A stretch of DNA of 56,656 bases, from positions 1-56,656 of the forward strand of contig NZ_SSBK01000040.1 of NCBI RefSeq assembly GCF_004795035.1, in the 5' to 3' direction. Below, piece after piece: positions 29,051 through 36,960 of the stretch. Each line of letters starts with the position of its first letter. The stretch's first letter is position 1. This DNA comes from Streptomyces sp. A0958. GTDB taxonomy: Bacteria > Actinomycetota > Actinomycetes > Streptomycetales > Streptomycetaceae. The notes beneath the pieces are model-generated. The model was given only the letters and a program-made list of their open reading frames with translations, ran no database searches and was not told where the DNA came from. The position numbers were made by a program, and so were the translations under genes.

Positions 29051-29653
29051 TCAGGGGGTGCGCGGGACGGCGGAGACCATCGGGCGAGAGTAGCTGTCCG
29101 CGTCGGACGGGGCGGAGGTGGGGCCCGGGGCGCTGTCCACGCCGGTGGTGGCCGGTGGCGGGACCTGGTCCTGCCGGCTGCCCGAGGTGTTGCGGTATAC
29201 GGCGCTGAAGGCCAGGGCGACCATGCCGATGCCCATCAGGACGGCCAGCAGCCAGGCGACCGGCCGGTGCCAGCGGGCGGCGCCCCGGTAGGGGCGCAGG
29301 GAGCCGCCGTGGCGCCCGTAGGGCCCGCTGTCGTAGAGGCCGTCCTCGTCCGCGTCCGCGTCGAGCCGGTCGTCGTAGCCGTGCGGGCCGCCGTAGCCGC
29401 CCGGCCCGTAGCCGTCGTCGTACAGCTCGTCGTCCCGGGGGCCGCCGCGGGCGCCGGCGCGGCGGGCATCGGCTTCGGCGCGCGCCTCGGCCGCCGCCAA
29501 CAACCGCTCGACGGCGGTCGGTTCGTGGAACTCGGCGGCCCGTACGAAGTCCTCGTCGAACACCACGGAGGCGAAGTCCTCGTCCGCGCCCCCGCGGTCG
29601 TCGTCGGGCTCCCAGCCGTTCGGAAACGGCCTGCCCCCCACGTCGTCCGGCAC
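29051..29653 (-). CDS. Single-span actinobacterial protein (SCO2584-like), function unknown
   Basis: 200 residues. The cytosolic region (1-131) is acidic and disordered, with EDFASVVFDEDFVRAAEFHE at 25-44, an Ala-rich helix (49-70) and a Gly/Tyr/Asp-rich segment (75-115). One span (about 132-153) and a short outer tail follow. The N-terminal motif matches the neighbouring 375-residue protein at 14 of 20 positions, so the two share an ancestry or a binding partner despite different outer domains. Located upstream of that gene on the same strand, 135 bases apart. Confidence 0.75.
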   Translation of the reverse strand: MPDDVGGRPFPNGWEPDDDRGGADEDFASVVFDEDFVRAAEFHEPTAVERLLAAAEARAEADARRAGARGGPRDDELYDDGYGPGGYGGPHGYDDRLDADADEDGLYDSGPYGRHGGSLRPYRGAARWHRPVAWLLAVLMGIGMVALAFSAVYRNTSGSRQDQVPPPATTGVDSAPGPTSAPSDADSYSRPMVSAVPRTP

Positions 29654-29717
29654 GACTTCAGACTAGCCCCGGCGGCCCGCTTTGGGCAGGGAGACGGCGG
29701 ATTCCCGCCTCACGAGC

Positions 29718-31001
29718 TCACCGGACGTGGCCGTCGCCGGTCACGATGTACTTGGTGGAGGTCAGCTCCGGCAGCCCCATCGGGCCCCTGGCGTGCAGTT
29801 TCTGCGTGGAGATGCCGATCTCGGCGCCGAAACCGAACTGGCCTCCGTCGGTGAACCGCGTCGAGGCGTTGACGGCCACCGTGGTCGAATCCACCAACTG
29901 GGTGAAGCGGCGGGCCGCGGCCTGCGAGGTGGTCACGATCGCCTCGGTGTGCCCGGAGGACCAGAGCCGGATGTGCGCCACGGCCGCGTCCAGCGACTCC
30001 ACGACGGCCGCCGCGATGTCGTACGAGAGGTACTCGGTCTCCCAGTCCTCCGGCGTCGCCGCCACCACGGTGGCCTTGGAGCCCTCGGCGTACTCCAGCA
30101 CCCGTTCGTCGCCGTGCACGGTCACACCGGCCTCGGCCAGGGCGTCCAGGGCGCGCGGCAGGAAGGCGTCGGCGACGTCCTTGTGGACGAGGAGGGTCTC
30201 GGCGGCGTTGCAGACGCTGGGGCGCTGGGCCTTGGAGTTGACCAGGATCTCGACGGCCATGTCGAGGTCGGTCCGCGCGTCCACGTACACGTGGCAGTTG
30301 CCGGTGCCGGTCTCGATGACGGGGACGGTGGACTCCTCGACCACCGTGCGGATCAGCGAGGCCCCGCCGCGCGGGATGAGCACGTCGACCAGTCCGCGGG
30401 CGCGCATGAGCTCCCGCACCGAGTCGCGGCTCTCGCCCGGCACCAGCTGCACCGCGTCGGCCGGGAGCCCGGAGCCGCCCACCGCGTCCCGCAGCACCCG
30501 CACCAGGGCGGTGTTCGAGGCCAAGGCGGAGGACGAGCCGCGCAGCAGGACGGCGTTGCCCGACTTCAGGCAGAGGGCCGCGGCGTCCACCGTCACGTTG
30601 GGCCGGGCCTCGTAGATGATCCCGACCACGCCGAGCGGCACCCGGACCTGGCGCAGGTCGATCCCGTTGGGCAGGGTCGAGCCGCGCACGACCTCGCCGA
30701 CCGGGTCGGGGAGCGCGGCGACGTCCCGCACGTCGGCGGCGATGGCGCGGATGCGCTCGGGGGTGAGGGTCAGCCGGTCGACGACCGATTCGCTGGTCCC
30801 CGCCTCACGGGCGCGCGCCACGTCCTCGGCGTTGGCTTCGAGGATGTCGCTCGTCCGTACTTCGAGCGCGTCCGCGATCGCCAGCAGCGCGTCGTCCTTC
30901 GCCGCGCGCGGAAGTGGCGCGATGTCGGCGGCTGCGGAGCGGGCCCGGTAGGCGGCCTGGGCCACCGGAGACATGTTGTCGTACGGCGAAAGCGTGGTCA
31001 T
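29718..31001 (-). CDS. proA: Glutamate-5-semialdehyde dehydrogenase
   Basis: 427 residues of the ProA family. It reduces gamma-glutamyl phosphate to glutamate semialdehyde with NADPH in proline synthesis. The catalytic Cys lies in KAQRPSVCNAAETLLV. SGNAVLLRGSSSALASNTALV and RGGASLIRTVVEES are cofactor-domain signatures. ATG at 31001. It is on the same strand as proB, but a 166-residue gene lies between them, as I recall for S. coelicolor. Confidence 0.97.
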   Translation of the reverse strand: MTTLSPYDNMSPVAQAAYRARSAAADIAPLPRAAKDDALLAIADALEVRTSDILEANAEDVARAREAGTSESVVDRLTLTPERIRAIAADVRDVAALPDPVGEVVRGSTLPNGIDLRQVRVPLGVVGIIYEARPNVTVDAAALCLKSGNAVLLRGSSSALASNTALVRVLRDAVGGSGLPADAVQLVPGESRDSVRELMRARGLVDVLIPRGGASLIRTVVEESTVPVIETGTGNCHVYVDARTDLDMAVEILVNSKAQRPSVCNAAETLLVHKDVADAFLPRALDALAEAGVTVHGDERVLEYAEGSKATVVAATPEDWETEYLSYDIAAAVVESLDAAVAHIRLWSSGHTEAIVTTSQAAARRFTQLVDSTTVAVNASTRFTDGGQFGFGAEIGISTQKLHARGPMGLPELTSTKYIVTGDGHVR

Positions 31002-31082
31002 GCCCGCAGAGTAGTGCGCACACTGCGGGCATTCCCCACGTATCCCGTGATGCGAGACGGCCGTTTCGCCGGGGCCCGCCGG

Positions 31083-31583
31083 TCAGTACGGATGGACGCC
31101 GACCGGGGCGGCCGGGGGTGGCCCGTAGCCCTCGGCGACGCGCTGGTGGTAGGTCTCGCGGTCGATGACTTCGAGGCCGACGATCACCCAGGGCGGCAGA
31201 CCGGCGCTGGAGCGGTGCTCGCCCCACAGCCGCAGGGCCACCGCCGCCGCGTCGTGCAGGTCGCGGGCCTCCTCCCAGTAGCGGATCTCCGCGTGGTCGT
31301 TGGCATAGCGGCTGGTCAGCAGGAACGGGTGGTCGTGCGCGAGCTGTTCGAGGCCGCGTCTGACCTCCTTCAGCGGGAACTCGGTCCCGGAGACGCAGAG
31401 CGTGACGTGCCACAGCTTCGACTGGGTGTGCTCCTGGCCGGCCGGTGTCGGCTCCGGCCGGGCGGCGCCCTCGTCCCTCCGGTCCGCGGGCCCGCTCCCG
31501 TCGAAACCGGACCCCGCTCCCACGCTGGTCAGGGTGCGGCCACCCGATCCTCGGGGCGACGCCCCCGGGCGCGCTCGTCTCAC
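31083..31583 (-). CDS. Conserved hypothetical protein between proB and proA
   Basis: 166 residues. The first 50 are disordered and Arg/Gly/Pro-rich and may not be translated. The core (about 55-150) reads SKLWHVTLCVSGTEFPLKEV, then RRGLEQLAHDHPFLLTSRYANDHAEIRYWEEARDLHDAAAVALRLWGEH, with alternating strands and helices. The pattern suggests a small alpha/beta sandwich, perhaps ferredoxin-like. No catalytic motif is recognised. Its placement inside the proBA pair suggests cotranscription, not necessarily a proline role. The start is uncertain. Confidence 0.7.
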   Translation of the reverse strand: MRRARPGASPRGSGGRTLTSVGAGSGFDGSGPADRRDEGAARPEPTPAGQEHTQSKLWHVTLCVSGTEFPLKEVRRGLEQLAHDHPFLLTSRYANDHAEIRYWEEARDLHDAAAVALRLWGEHRSSAGLPPWVIVGLEVIDRETYHQRVAEGYGPPPAAPVGVHPY

Positions 31584-31724
31584 CGGCGGCCTCCTGTGAT
31601 GTGTTGCTTTGCTGTACCCCGCAGTTTCCCTGCTACAAAGTGGACCAGTCCGCGGCCCGGTGTGGGGCGGTTTTCGTGAAGGTCTCTGTCCGATGGCTGG
31701 ACTTTCAGCCGTTTCAGGCGTCCG

Positions 31725-32858
31725 TCAGGCGTGCAGGACGACGAGATCGTCCCTGTGTACGACCTCGCGCTCGTAGGCGGGGCCGAGGTCCCGGGCGAGG
31801 TCGCGGGTGGAGCGGCCGAGGAGCTGCGGGATCTCCTTGGCGTCGAAGTTGACGAGTCCGCGGGCCACCGGCCGGCCCCGCAGGTCCCGCAGCTCCACCG
31901 GTTCGCCCGCGGTGAACTCGCCCTCGACCGCCGCGATCCCGGCCGGCAGCAGCGAGCTGTGGCGCTCCACGACCGCCTCCACGGCGCCGTCGTCCAGGGT
32001 CAGCGAGCCCTGCGGGGTGGAGGCGTGCGCGAGCCACAGCAGCCGGCCGGCCGAGCGGCGGCCGGTGCGGTGGAAGTAGGTGCCGGTGTCGCGGCCGGCG
32101 AGGGCGTCGGCGGCGTGGCTCGCGGAGGTGAGGACGACCGGGATGCCTGCGGCCGTGGCGATCCGGGCGGCCTCCACCTTGGTGACCATGCCGCCGGTGC
32201 CGACGCCCGCCTTGCCGGCGCTGCCGATGCTGACGCCGGCCAGGTCGGCGGCGCCGGTGACCTGGGCGATGCGGGTGGTGCCGGGGATGCTCGGGTCGCC
32301 GTCGTAGAGGCCGTCCACGTCGGAGAGCAGGACCAGCAGGTCGGCGCGGACGAGGTGGGCGACGAGCGCGGCGAGCCGGTCGTTGTCGCCGAACCGGATC
32401 TCGTCGGTGGCGACGGTGTCGTTCTCGTTGACGACGGGCAGCGCGCCCATGACCAGGAGTTGGTCCAGGGTGCGGTAGGCGTTGCGGTAGTGGGCGCGGC
32501 GGCTGGTGTCGTTGCTGGTGAGCAGGACCTGGCCGACGCGGACGCCGTAGCGGGCGAAGGAGGCGGTGTAGCGGGCGACGAGCAGTCCCTGGCCGACGCT
32601 GGCGGCGGCCTGCTGCCGGGCCAGGTCCTTGGGCCTGCGGTGCAGTCCGAGCGGGGCGAGCCCGGCGGCGATGGCGCCGCTGGAGACGAGGACGACCTCG
32701 CGTTCGCCGCCGTCGCGGACCTTGGCGAGTACGTCGACGAGCGCGTCGACCCGGTCGGCGTCGAGGCCGCCGGCGGCGGTGGTGAGGGAGGAGGAACCGA
32801 CCTTGACCACGATCCTGCGGGCTTCCGTGACGCCCTGCCTTGCCCCTGACACCCGCAT
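31725..32858 (-). CDS. proB: Glutamate 5-kinase
   Basis: 377 residues from the ATG at 32858. The N-terminal amino-acid-kinase domain shows RRIVVKVGSSSLTT, VLVSSGAIAAG, NENDTVATDEIRFGDND and GTGGMVTKVEAARIA. A C-terminal PUA domain follows (PQGSLTLDDGAVEAV..., LVNFDAKEIPQLLGRS). It phosphorylates glutamate as the first, proline-inhibited step of proline synthesis. In most actinobacteria obg lies directly upstream. Here the wall-polymer locus separates the two. Confidence 0.96.
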   Translation of the reverse strand: MRVSGARQGVTEARRIVVKVGSSSLTTAAGGLDADRVDALVDVLAKVRDGGEREVVLVSSGAIAAGLAPLGLHRRPKDLARQQAAASVGQGLLVARYTASFARYGVRVGQVLLTSNDTSRRAHYRNAYRTLDQLLVMGALPVVNENDTVATDEIRFGDNDRLAALVAHLVRADLLVLLSDVDGLYDGDPSIPGTTRIAQVTGAADLAGVSIGSAGKAGVGTGGMVTKVEAARIATAAGIPVVLTSASHAADALAGRDTGTYFHRTGRRSAGRLLWLAHASTPQGSLTLDDGAVEAVVERHSSLLPAGIAAVEGEFTAGEPVELRDLRGRPVARGLVNFDAKEIPQLLGRSTRDLARDLGPAYEREVVHRDDLVVLHA

Positions 32859-33049
32859 CCCCCAAGGTTCGCTCGCTGGAGCCCGCAATCTACGCGAGAG
32901 CGGAGAACGACGCCTTCGCATTCCGTACCGTGGACCCCGCTTCGCTCCGCTTTGCCCTGTTCCGTGTCTGTTCGACCCTGCGGCTCGTTGCAGATGAGGT
33001 ACCGGTGCCGTCCGGCGGCCCCGGCGGATTGGGAAGAGGATGTGATCGC

Positions 33050-33703
33050 ATGCGCCGGCTCTCCGTTCCCGGGGCCTGGGTGCACGAGCCCGAGGTCATC
33101 CCGGACGGCCGCGGCAGCTTCCACGAGTGGTTCAGGGCGGCGGATCTCGGTGCGGCGGCCGGGCACGGGCTGGGGCTCGCGCAGGCCAACTTCTCCCGTT
33201 CCCGCCGGGGCACGCTGCGCGGGGTCCACTTCGCGGACGTGCCGCCGGGCCAGGCGAAGTACGTGAAGTGCGTGCGGGGCGCGGTGCTGGACGTGATCGT
33301 GGACGTGCGGACCGGCTCGCCCACGTACAAGCGGTGGGAGGGCGTGCGGCTCGACGACACCGACCACCGGGCGGTCTACCTCGCCGAGGGGCTGGGCCAC
33401 GCCTTCCTGGCGCTGACGGACGACGCGTGCGTCCTCTACCTCTGCTCCGAGGGCTACGCGCCCGAGCGCGAGCACGGCGTCGACCCGCTCGACCCGGACC
33501 TGGGCATCGAGTGGCCCGTGGACATCGTGCCGCTGCTGTCCCCGAAGGACGCCTCGGCCCCGTCGCTCGCCGAGGCCGAGGAGCGGGGGCTGCTTCCCTC
33601 GTACGCCGCCTGCGAGGCGTACTACGCGCGGCTGCGGGCGGGCGGTGCGGCGGTGCCCGGGGTCCGGACCGGTGAACCGTCGCTCAGTACCTCCGGGCGC
33701 TGA
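33050..33703 (+). CDS. rmlC: dTDP-4-dehydrorhamnose 3,5-epimerase
   Basis: 217 residues of the RmlC cupin family. Motifs are WVHEPEVIPDGRGSFHEWF, QANFSRSRRGTLRGVHF and EGLGHAFLALTDDACVLYLCSEGY. The catalytic His of LRGVHF and the second His/Tyr region are visible. It epimerises C3 and C5 of dTDP-4-keto-6-deoxyglucose. The ATG at 33050 is preceded by AAGAGG. Divergent from proB and convergent with rmlD, whose end overlaps it by 82 bases. The last 30 residues are an extension beyond the conserved fold. Confidence 0.94.
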   Translation: MRRLSVPGAWVHEPEVIPDGRGSFHEWFRAADLGAAAGHGLGLAQANFSRSRRGTLRGVHFADVPPGQAKYVKCVRGAVLDVIVDVRTGSPTYKRWEGVRLDDTDHRAVYLAEGLGHAFLALTDDACVLYLCSEGYAPEREHGVDPLDPDLGIEWPVDIVPLLSPKDASAPSLAEAEERGLLPSYAACEAYYARLRAGGAAVPGVRTGEPSLSTSGR

Positions 33704-34587
33704 GCGGGGCGTTCGGCGGCGAGCAGTGCGGGGAAGGCCTCGCCGAGGGCCGTACGCCAGTCGCGGATGGGGGCGATCTTGGCGGCCGTGAACCGGTCGT
33801 GCGCGAGCACGCCGAAGGCCGGCCGGGGCGCGGGGCGGGCGAAGGCGGCGCTGCTGGTGGGGCGGACCCGGTCCGGGTCGGCGCCCAGCAGCCGGAAGAC
33901 CTCCCGGGCCAGGCCGTACCAGGTCGTCCCGCCGCCGCTGGTGCCGTGGTAGACGCCCGCCGGTGCGGTGCCGTCGAGCGCGGCCCGGCCGAGCCGGACC
34001 AGCTGGGCGGCGAGGTCGACGGTCCAGGTCGGCTGTCCGCGCTGGTCGTCCACCACGTCGAGGGTGTCCTTGACGCCCTCCAGCCTGATCATCGTACGGA
34101 CGAAGTTGGCGCCCCCGGCGCCGTACAGCCAGGCGGTGCGCACGACGTGGCCCGTGTCGGGCAGGGTCTCCAGGACGGCGCGTTCGCCGGCCAGTTTGGT
34201 GCGGCCGTATGCGCTGCGCGGGGCGGTCGGGGCGTCCTCCGCGTACGGCAGGACGGCGTCGCCGGCGAACACGTAGTCGGTGGAGACGTGCAGCAGGACG
34301 CTGCCGTGCTCGCGGCAGGCCTCGGCGAGGACGGCGGGTCCGGTGCCGTTGACCCGCAGCGCGGCCTCCTCCCGGCTCTCGGCGTCGTCGACGGCGGTCC
34401 AGGCGGCGCAGTTGACGACGACGGCGGGCCGGTGGACGGCGAACGCCTCGCGGACGCGGGCCGGGTCGGCGATGTCCAGGGCCGCGCGGTCCGCGGCGAC
34501 GGCGGTGGCGTCCTCGTGGGCGAGCGCGGCCGTCAGGTCCCGGCCGAGCATGCCGCCGGCCCCGGTGACCAGCCAGCGCGGGCTCAC
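33622..34587 (-). CDS. rmlD: dTDP-4-dehydrorhamnose reductase
   Basis: 321 residues of the extended SDR family from a GTG at 34587 that overlaps the rmlB stop (GTGA). VTGAGGMLGRDL is the nucleotide-binding site, CAAWTAVDDAE and STDYVFAGD are RmlD signatures and SAYGRTKLAGE has the catalytic YxxxK. It reduces the 4-keto group to give dTDP-L-rhamnose. The C-terminal extension of about 30 residues is encoded opposite the end of rmlC. Confidence 0.94.
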   Translation of the reverse strand: MSPRWLVTGAGGMLGRDLTAALAHEDATAVAADRAALDIADPARVREAFAVHRPAVVVNCAAWTAVDDAESREEAALRVNGTGPAVLAEACREHGSVLLHVSTDYVFAGDAVLPYAEDAPTAPRSAYGRTKLAGERAVLETLPDTGHVVRTAWLYGAGGANFVRTMIRLEGVKDTLDVVDDQRGQPTWTVDLAAQLVRLGRAALDGTAPAGVYHGTSGGGTTWYGLAREVFRLLGADPDRVRPTSSAAFARPAPRPAFGVLAHDRFTAAKIAPIRDWRTALGEAFPALLAAERPAQRPEVLSDGSPVRTPGTAAPPARSRA

Positions 34588-35573
34588 AGGGCGGCCCTCT
34601 CCTTCAGCGGCTCCCACCAGGACCGGTTCTCGCGGTACCACTGGACGGTCTCGGCGAGGCCGGTGCGGAAGTCCTTGCGGGGCGCGTAGCCCAGCTCCTC
34701 GCGGATCTTGGTGCAGTCGACGGAGTAGCGCCGGTCGTGGCCCTTGCGGTCCTCGACGTGGGTGACGTCGGTGTCCCAGTCGGCGTCGCACGCCTCCAGG
34801 AGCAGCCGGGTGAGCTCCTTGTTGGAGAGTTCGGTGCCGCCGCCGATGTTGTAGACCTCGCCGGGGCGGCCCTTGGTGCGGACGAGTTCGATGCCCTGGA
34901 CGTGGTCGTCGATGTGGAGCCAGTCGCGGACGTGGGCGCCGTCGCCGTAGAGCGGGACGGGCCGGCCCTCCAGCAGGTTGGTGACGAAGAGCGGGATGAC
35001 CTTTTCGGGGAAGTGGTGGTGGCCGTAGTTGTTGGAGCAGCGGGTGACCCGCACGTCGAGGCCGTGAGTGCGGTGGTGGGCCAGGGCGATGAGGTCGCTG
35101 GACGCCTTGGAGGCTGAGTACGGGGAGTTGGGCGCGAGGGGTTCGGTCTCGGTCCAGGAGCCCTCGTCGATGGAGCCGTAGACCTCGTCGGTCGAGACGT
35201 GGACGAAGGTGCCGACGCCCGCCTCGTGCGCGGCGTGGACCAGGGTGTGGGTGCCGAGGACGTTCGTACGGACGAAGGCCGCGCCGCCGTCGATGGAGCG
35301 GTCGACGTGGGACTCGGCGGCGAAGTGCACCACCTGGTCGTGCCGGGCCATGAGGCGCGCGGCCAGGCCGGCGTCGCAGATGTCACCGTGCACGAAGCCG
35401 AAGCCGGGGTGGTCCCGGACCTCGTCCAGGTTGGCCGGATTGCCCGCGTAGGTGAGTTCGTCGAGGACGGTGACGCCGACGTCGCCGGGGCCGTCCGGGC
35501 CCAGCAGCGTACGGACGTAGTGGGAGCCGATGAAGCCGGCGCCGCCGGTGACCAGGATGCGCGTGTCGGTCAT
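34584..35573 (-). CDS. rmlB: dTDP-glucose 4,6-dehydratase
   Basis: 329 residues. VTGGAGFIGSHYVR binds NAD, HFAAESHVDRSI is the RmlB signature, STDEVYGS supplies the active-site Thr-Asp-Glu and PYSASKASSD the YxxxK pair. It converts dTDP-glucose to dTDP-4-keto-6-deoxyglucose. The ATG at 35573 overlaps the rmlA stop (ATGA). Middle gene of the rmlA-rmlB-rmlD operon. Confidence 0.96.
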   Translation of the reverse strand: MTDTRILVTGGAGFIGSHYVRTLLGPDGPGDVGVTVLDELTYAGNPANLDEVRDHPGFGFVHGDICDAGLAARLMARHDQVVHFAAESHVDRSIDGGAAFVRTNVLGTHTLVHAAHEAGVGTFVHVSTDEVYGSIDEGSWTETEPLAPNSPYSASKASSDLIALAHHRTHGLDVRVTRCSNNYGHHHFPEKVIPLFVTNLLEGRPVPLYGDGAHVRDWLHIDDHVQGIELVRTKGRPGEVYNIGGGTELSNKELTRLLLEACDADWDTDVTHVEDRKGHDRRYSVDCTKIREELGYAPRKDFRTGLAETVQWYRENRSWWEPLKERAAL

Positions 35574-36640
35574 GAGGAGATCTGCACCTTGCTGTGGTCG
35601 CCGAGGACGAGGCGGTGGGCGGACGGGCTGCGGGGCGCGGGCGTCACCTCGACGTCATGGCCGATCAGCGAGGCCTCCACGCGCCGCACCCCGTCGATCG
35701 AGGCGCCCCGCAGCACGATGGAGTACTCGATCTCGCTGTCCTCGATCCGGCAGTTCTGGGAGATCGAGGTGAACGGGCCGACATAGGCGTCGCTGATCAC
35801 CGAACCGGTCCCGATGATGGCGGGCCCGACGATCCGGCTGCGGGTGACCCGGGCCCCCGGTTCGATCAGCACCCGGCCGATGATCTCGCTCTCGCCGTCG
35901 ACGTGGGCGCCCTCGGTGCACGGCTCGACGCTCTCCAGCACGGTCCGGTTGACCTCCAGCATGTCGGTGACGTTGCCGGTGTCCTTCCAGTAGCCCCGGA
36001 TCGTGGTGGAGCGCACGTCGCACTGCTGGTCGATGAGCCACTGGATGGCGTGGGTGATCTCCAGCTCGCCGCGCCAGGACGGCCGGATCGAGCGGACGGC
36101 CTCGTGGACGGCCCGGGTGAAGAGGTAGACGCCGACGAGCGCGAGGTCGCTCTTGGGGTACTCGGGCTTCTCCTCCAGGGCCACCACCCTGCCGTCCCCG
36201 TCCAGCTCCGCGACGCCGAACGAGGTCGGGTCGGGCACCCGGGTCAGCAGGATCTGGGCGTCGGGCCGGTCCGCGCGGAACTCCTCGACCAGGCCGGCGA
36301 TCCCGCCGACGATGAAGTTGTCGCCCAGGTACATGACGAAGTCGTCGTCGCCCAGGAAGCGATGGGCGACCAGGACCGCGTGGGCGAGGCCGAGGGGTTC
36401 GGACTGCGGGATGTAGGTGACGTCGATGCCGAAGCGTGAGCCGTCGCCGACCGCCGCGCGGATCTCCTCCTCGGTGTCGCCCACGATGATGCCGACCTCG
36501 GTGATACCGGCTTCCGCGATGGCCTCCAGGCCGTAGAACAGCACCGGCTTGTTCGCCACCGGGACCAGCTGCTTGGCCGAGGTGTGGGTGATGGGACGCA
36601 GCCGGGTGCCCGCCCCACCGGAAAGTACGAGAGCCTTCAC
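35570..36640 (-). CDS. rmlA: Glucose-1-phosphate thymidylyltransferase, long form
   Basis: 356 residues from a GTG at 36640 (VKALVLSGGAGTRLRPITHT). The nucleotidyltransferase core (LSGGAGTRLRP, KQLVPVANKPVLFYGLE, YLGDNFIVGG) is followed by a left-handed beta-helix C-terminal domain (IGRVLIEPGARVTRSRIVGPAIIGTGSVISDAYVGPFTSI). The short RmlA enzymes of about 290 residues lack that helix. The long form is found in many actinobacteria, including antibiotic sugar clusters (StrD type). It makes dTDP-glucose from glucose-1-phosphate and dTTP. First gene of the rmlABD operon. An in-frame upstream reading to 36775 is not conserved-looking. Confidence 0.93.
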   Translation of the reverse strand: MKALVLSGGAGTRLRPITHTSAKQLVPVANKPVLFYGLEAIAEAGITEVGIIVGDTEEEIRAAVGDGSRFGIDVTYIPQSEPLGLAHAVLVAHRFLGDDDFVMYLGDNFIVGGIAGLVEEFRADRPDAQILLTRVPDPTSFGVAELDGDGRVVALEEKPEYPKSDLALVGVYLFTRAVHEAVRSIRPSWRGELEITHAIQWLIDQQCDVRSTTIRGYWKDTGNVTDMLEVNRTVLESVEPCTEGAHVDGESEIIGRVLIEPGARVTRSRIVGPAIIGTGSVISDAYVGPFTSISQNCRIEDSEIEYSIVLRGASIDGVRRVEASLIGHDVEVTPAPRSPSAHRLVLGDHSKVQISS

Positions 36641-36960
36641 AGTTTCTGCCCCCACGCTGAGATGTGGCCGATGAGGCGGCGGTCCTGTCGCCGCTGCGAC
36701 CTGTCGGCCGACTTTACTGAGATTTACCGCCCCATCAGTGACAAAACAGCCCCGACCCTCCCATTGCCGACACATCCGGAGGAAAAGCGGCAGCTCCCCG
36801 TAACCGGTCGGCTATTTTCGCACCCCCCCGCGCACCCCTCGCGCCTCCCTCGGCTACGGCCGCGTGCAGGCATGGACATGGCAGGTGGCTGCGCGCCGGT
36901 GCCCGTTTCTCACGCAGCTCTCACGCCCGTCTCATCATCGGATCGGCTGGTTTCCAGACG
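36641..36960. other. Divergent intergenic region between rmlA and the TagF-like gene
   Basis: The 320 bases between the two starts show no convincing coding frame. The local AT content rises around 36710-36760 and 36810-36820 (GGCTATTTTCGCA), so promoters for both directions probably lie here. No box is clear enough to place. Confidence 0.5.
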
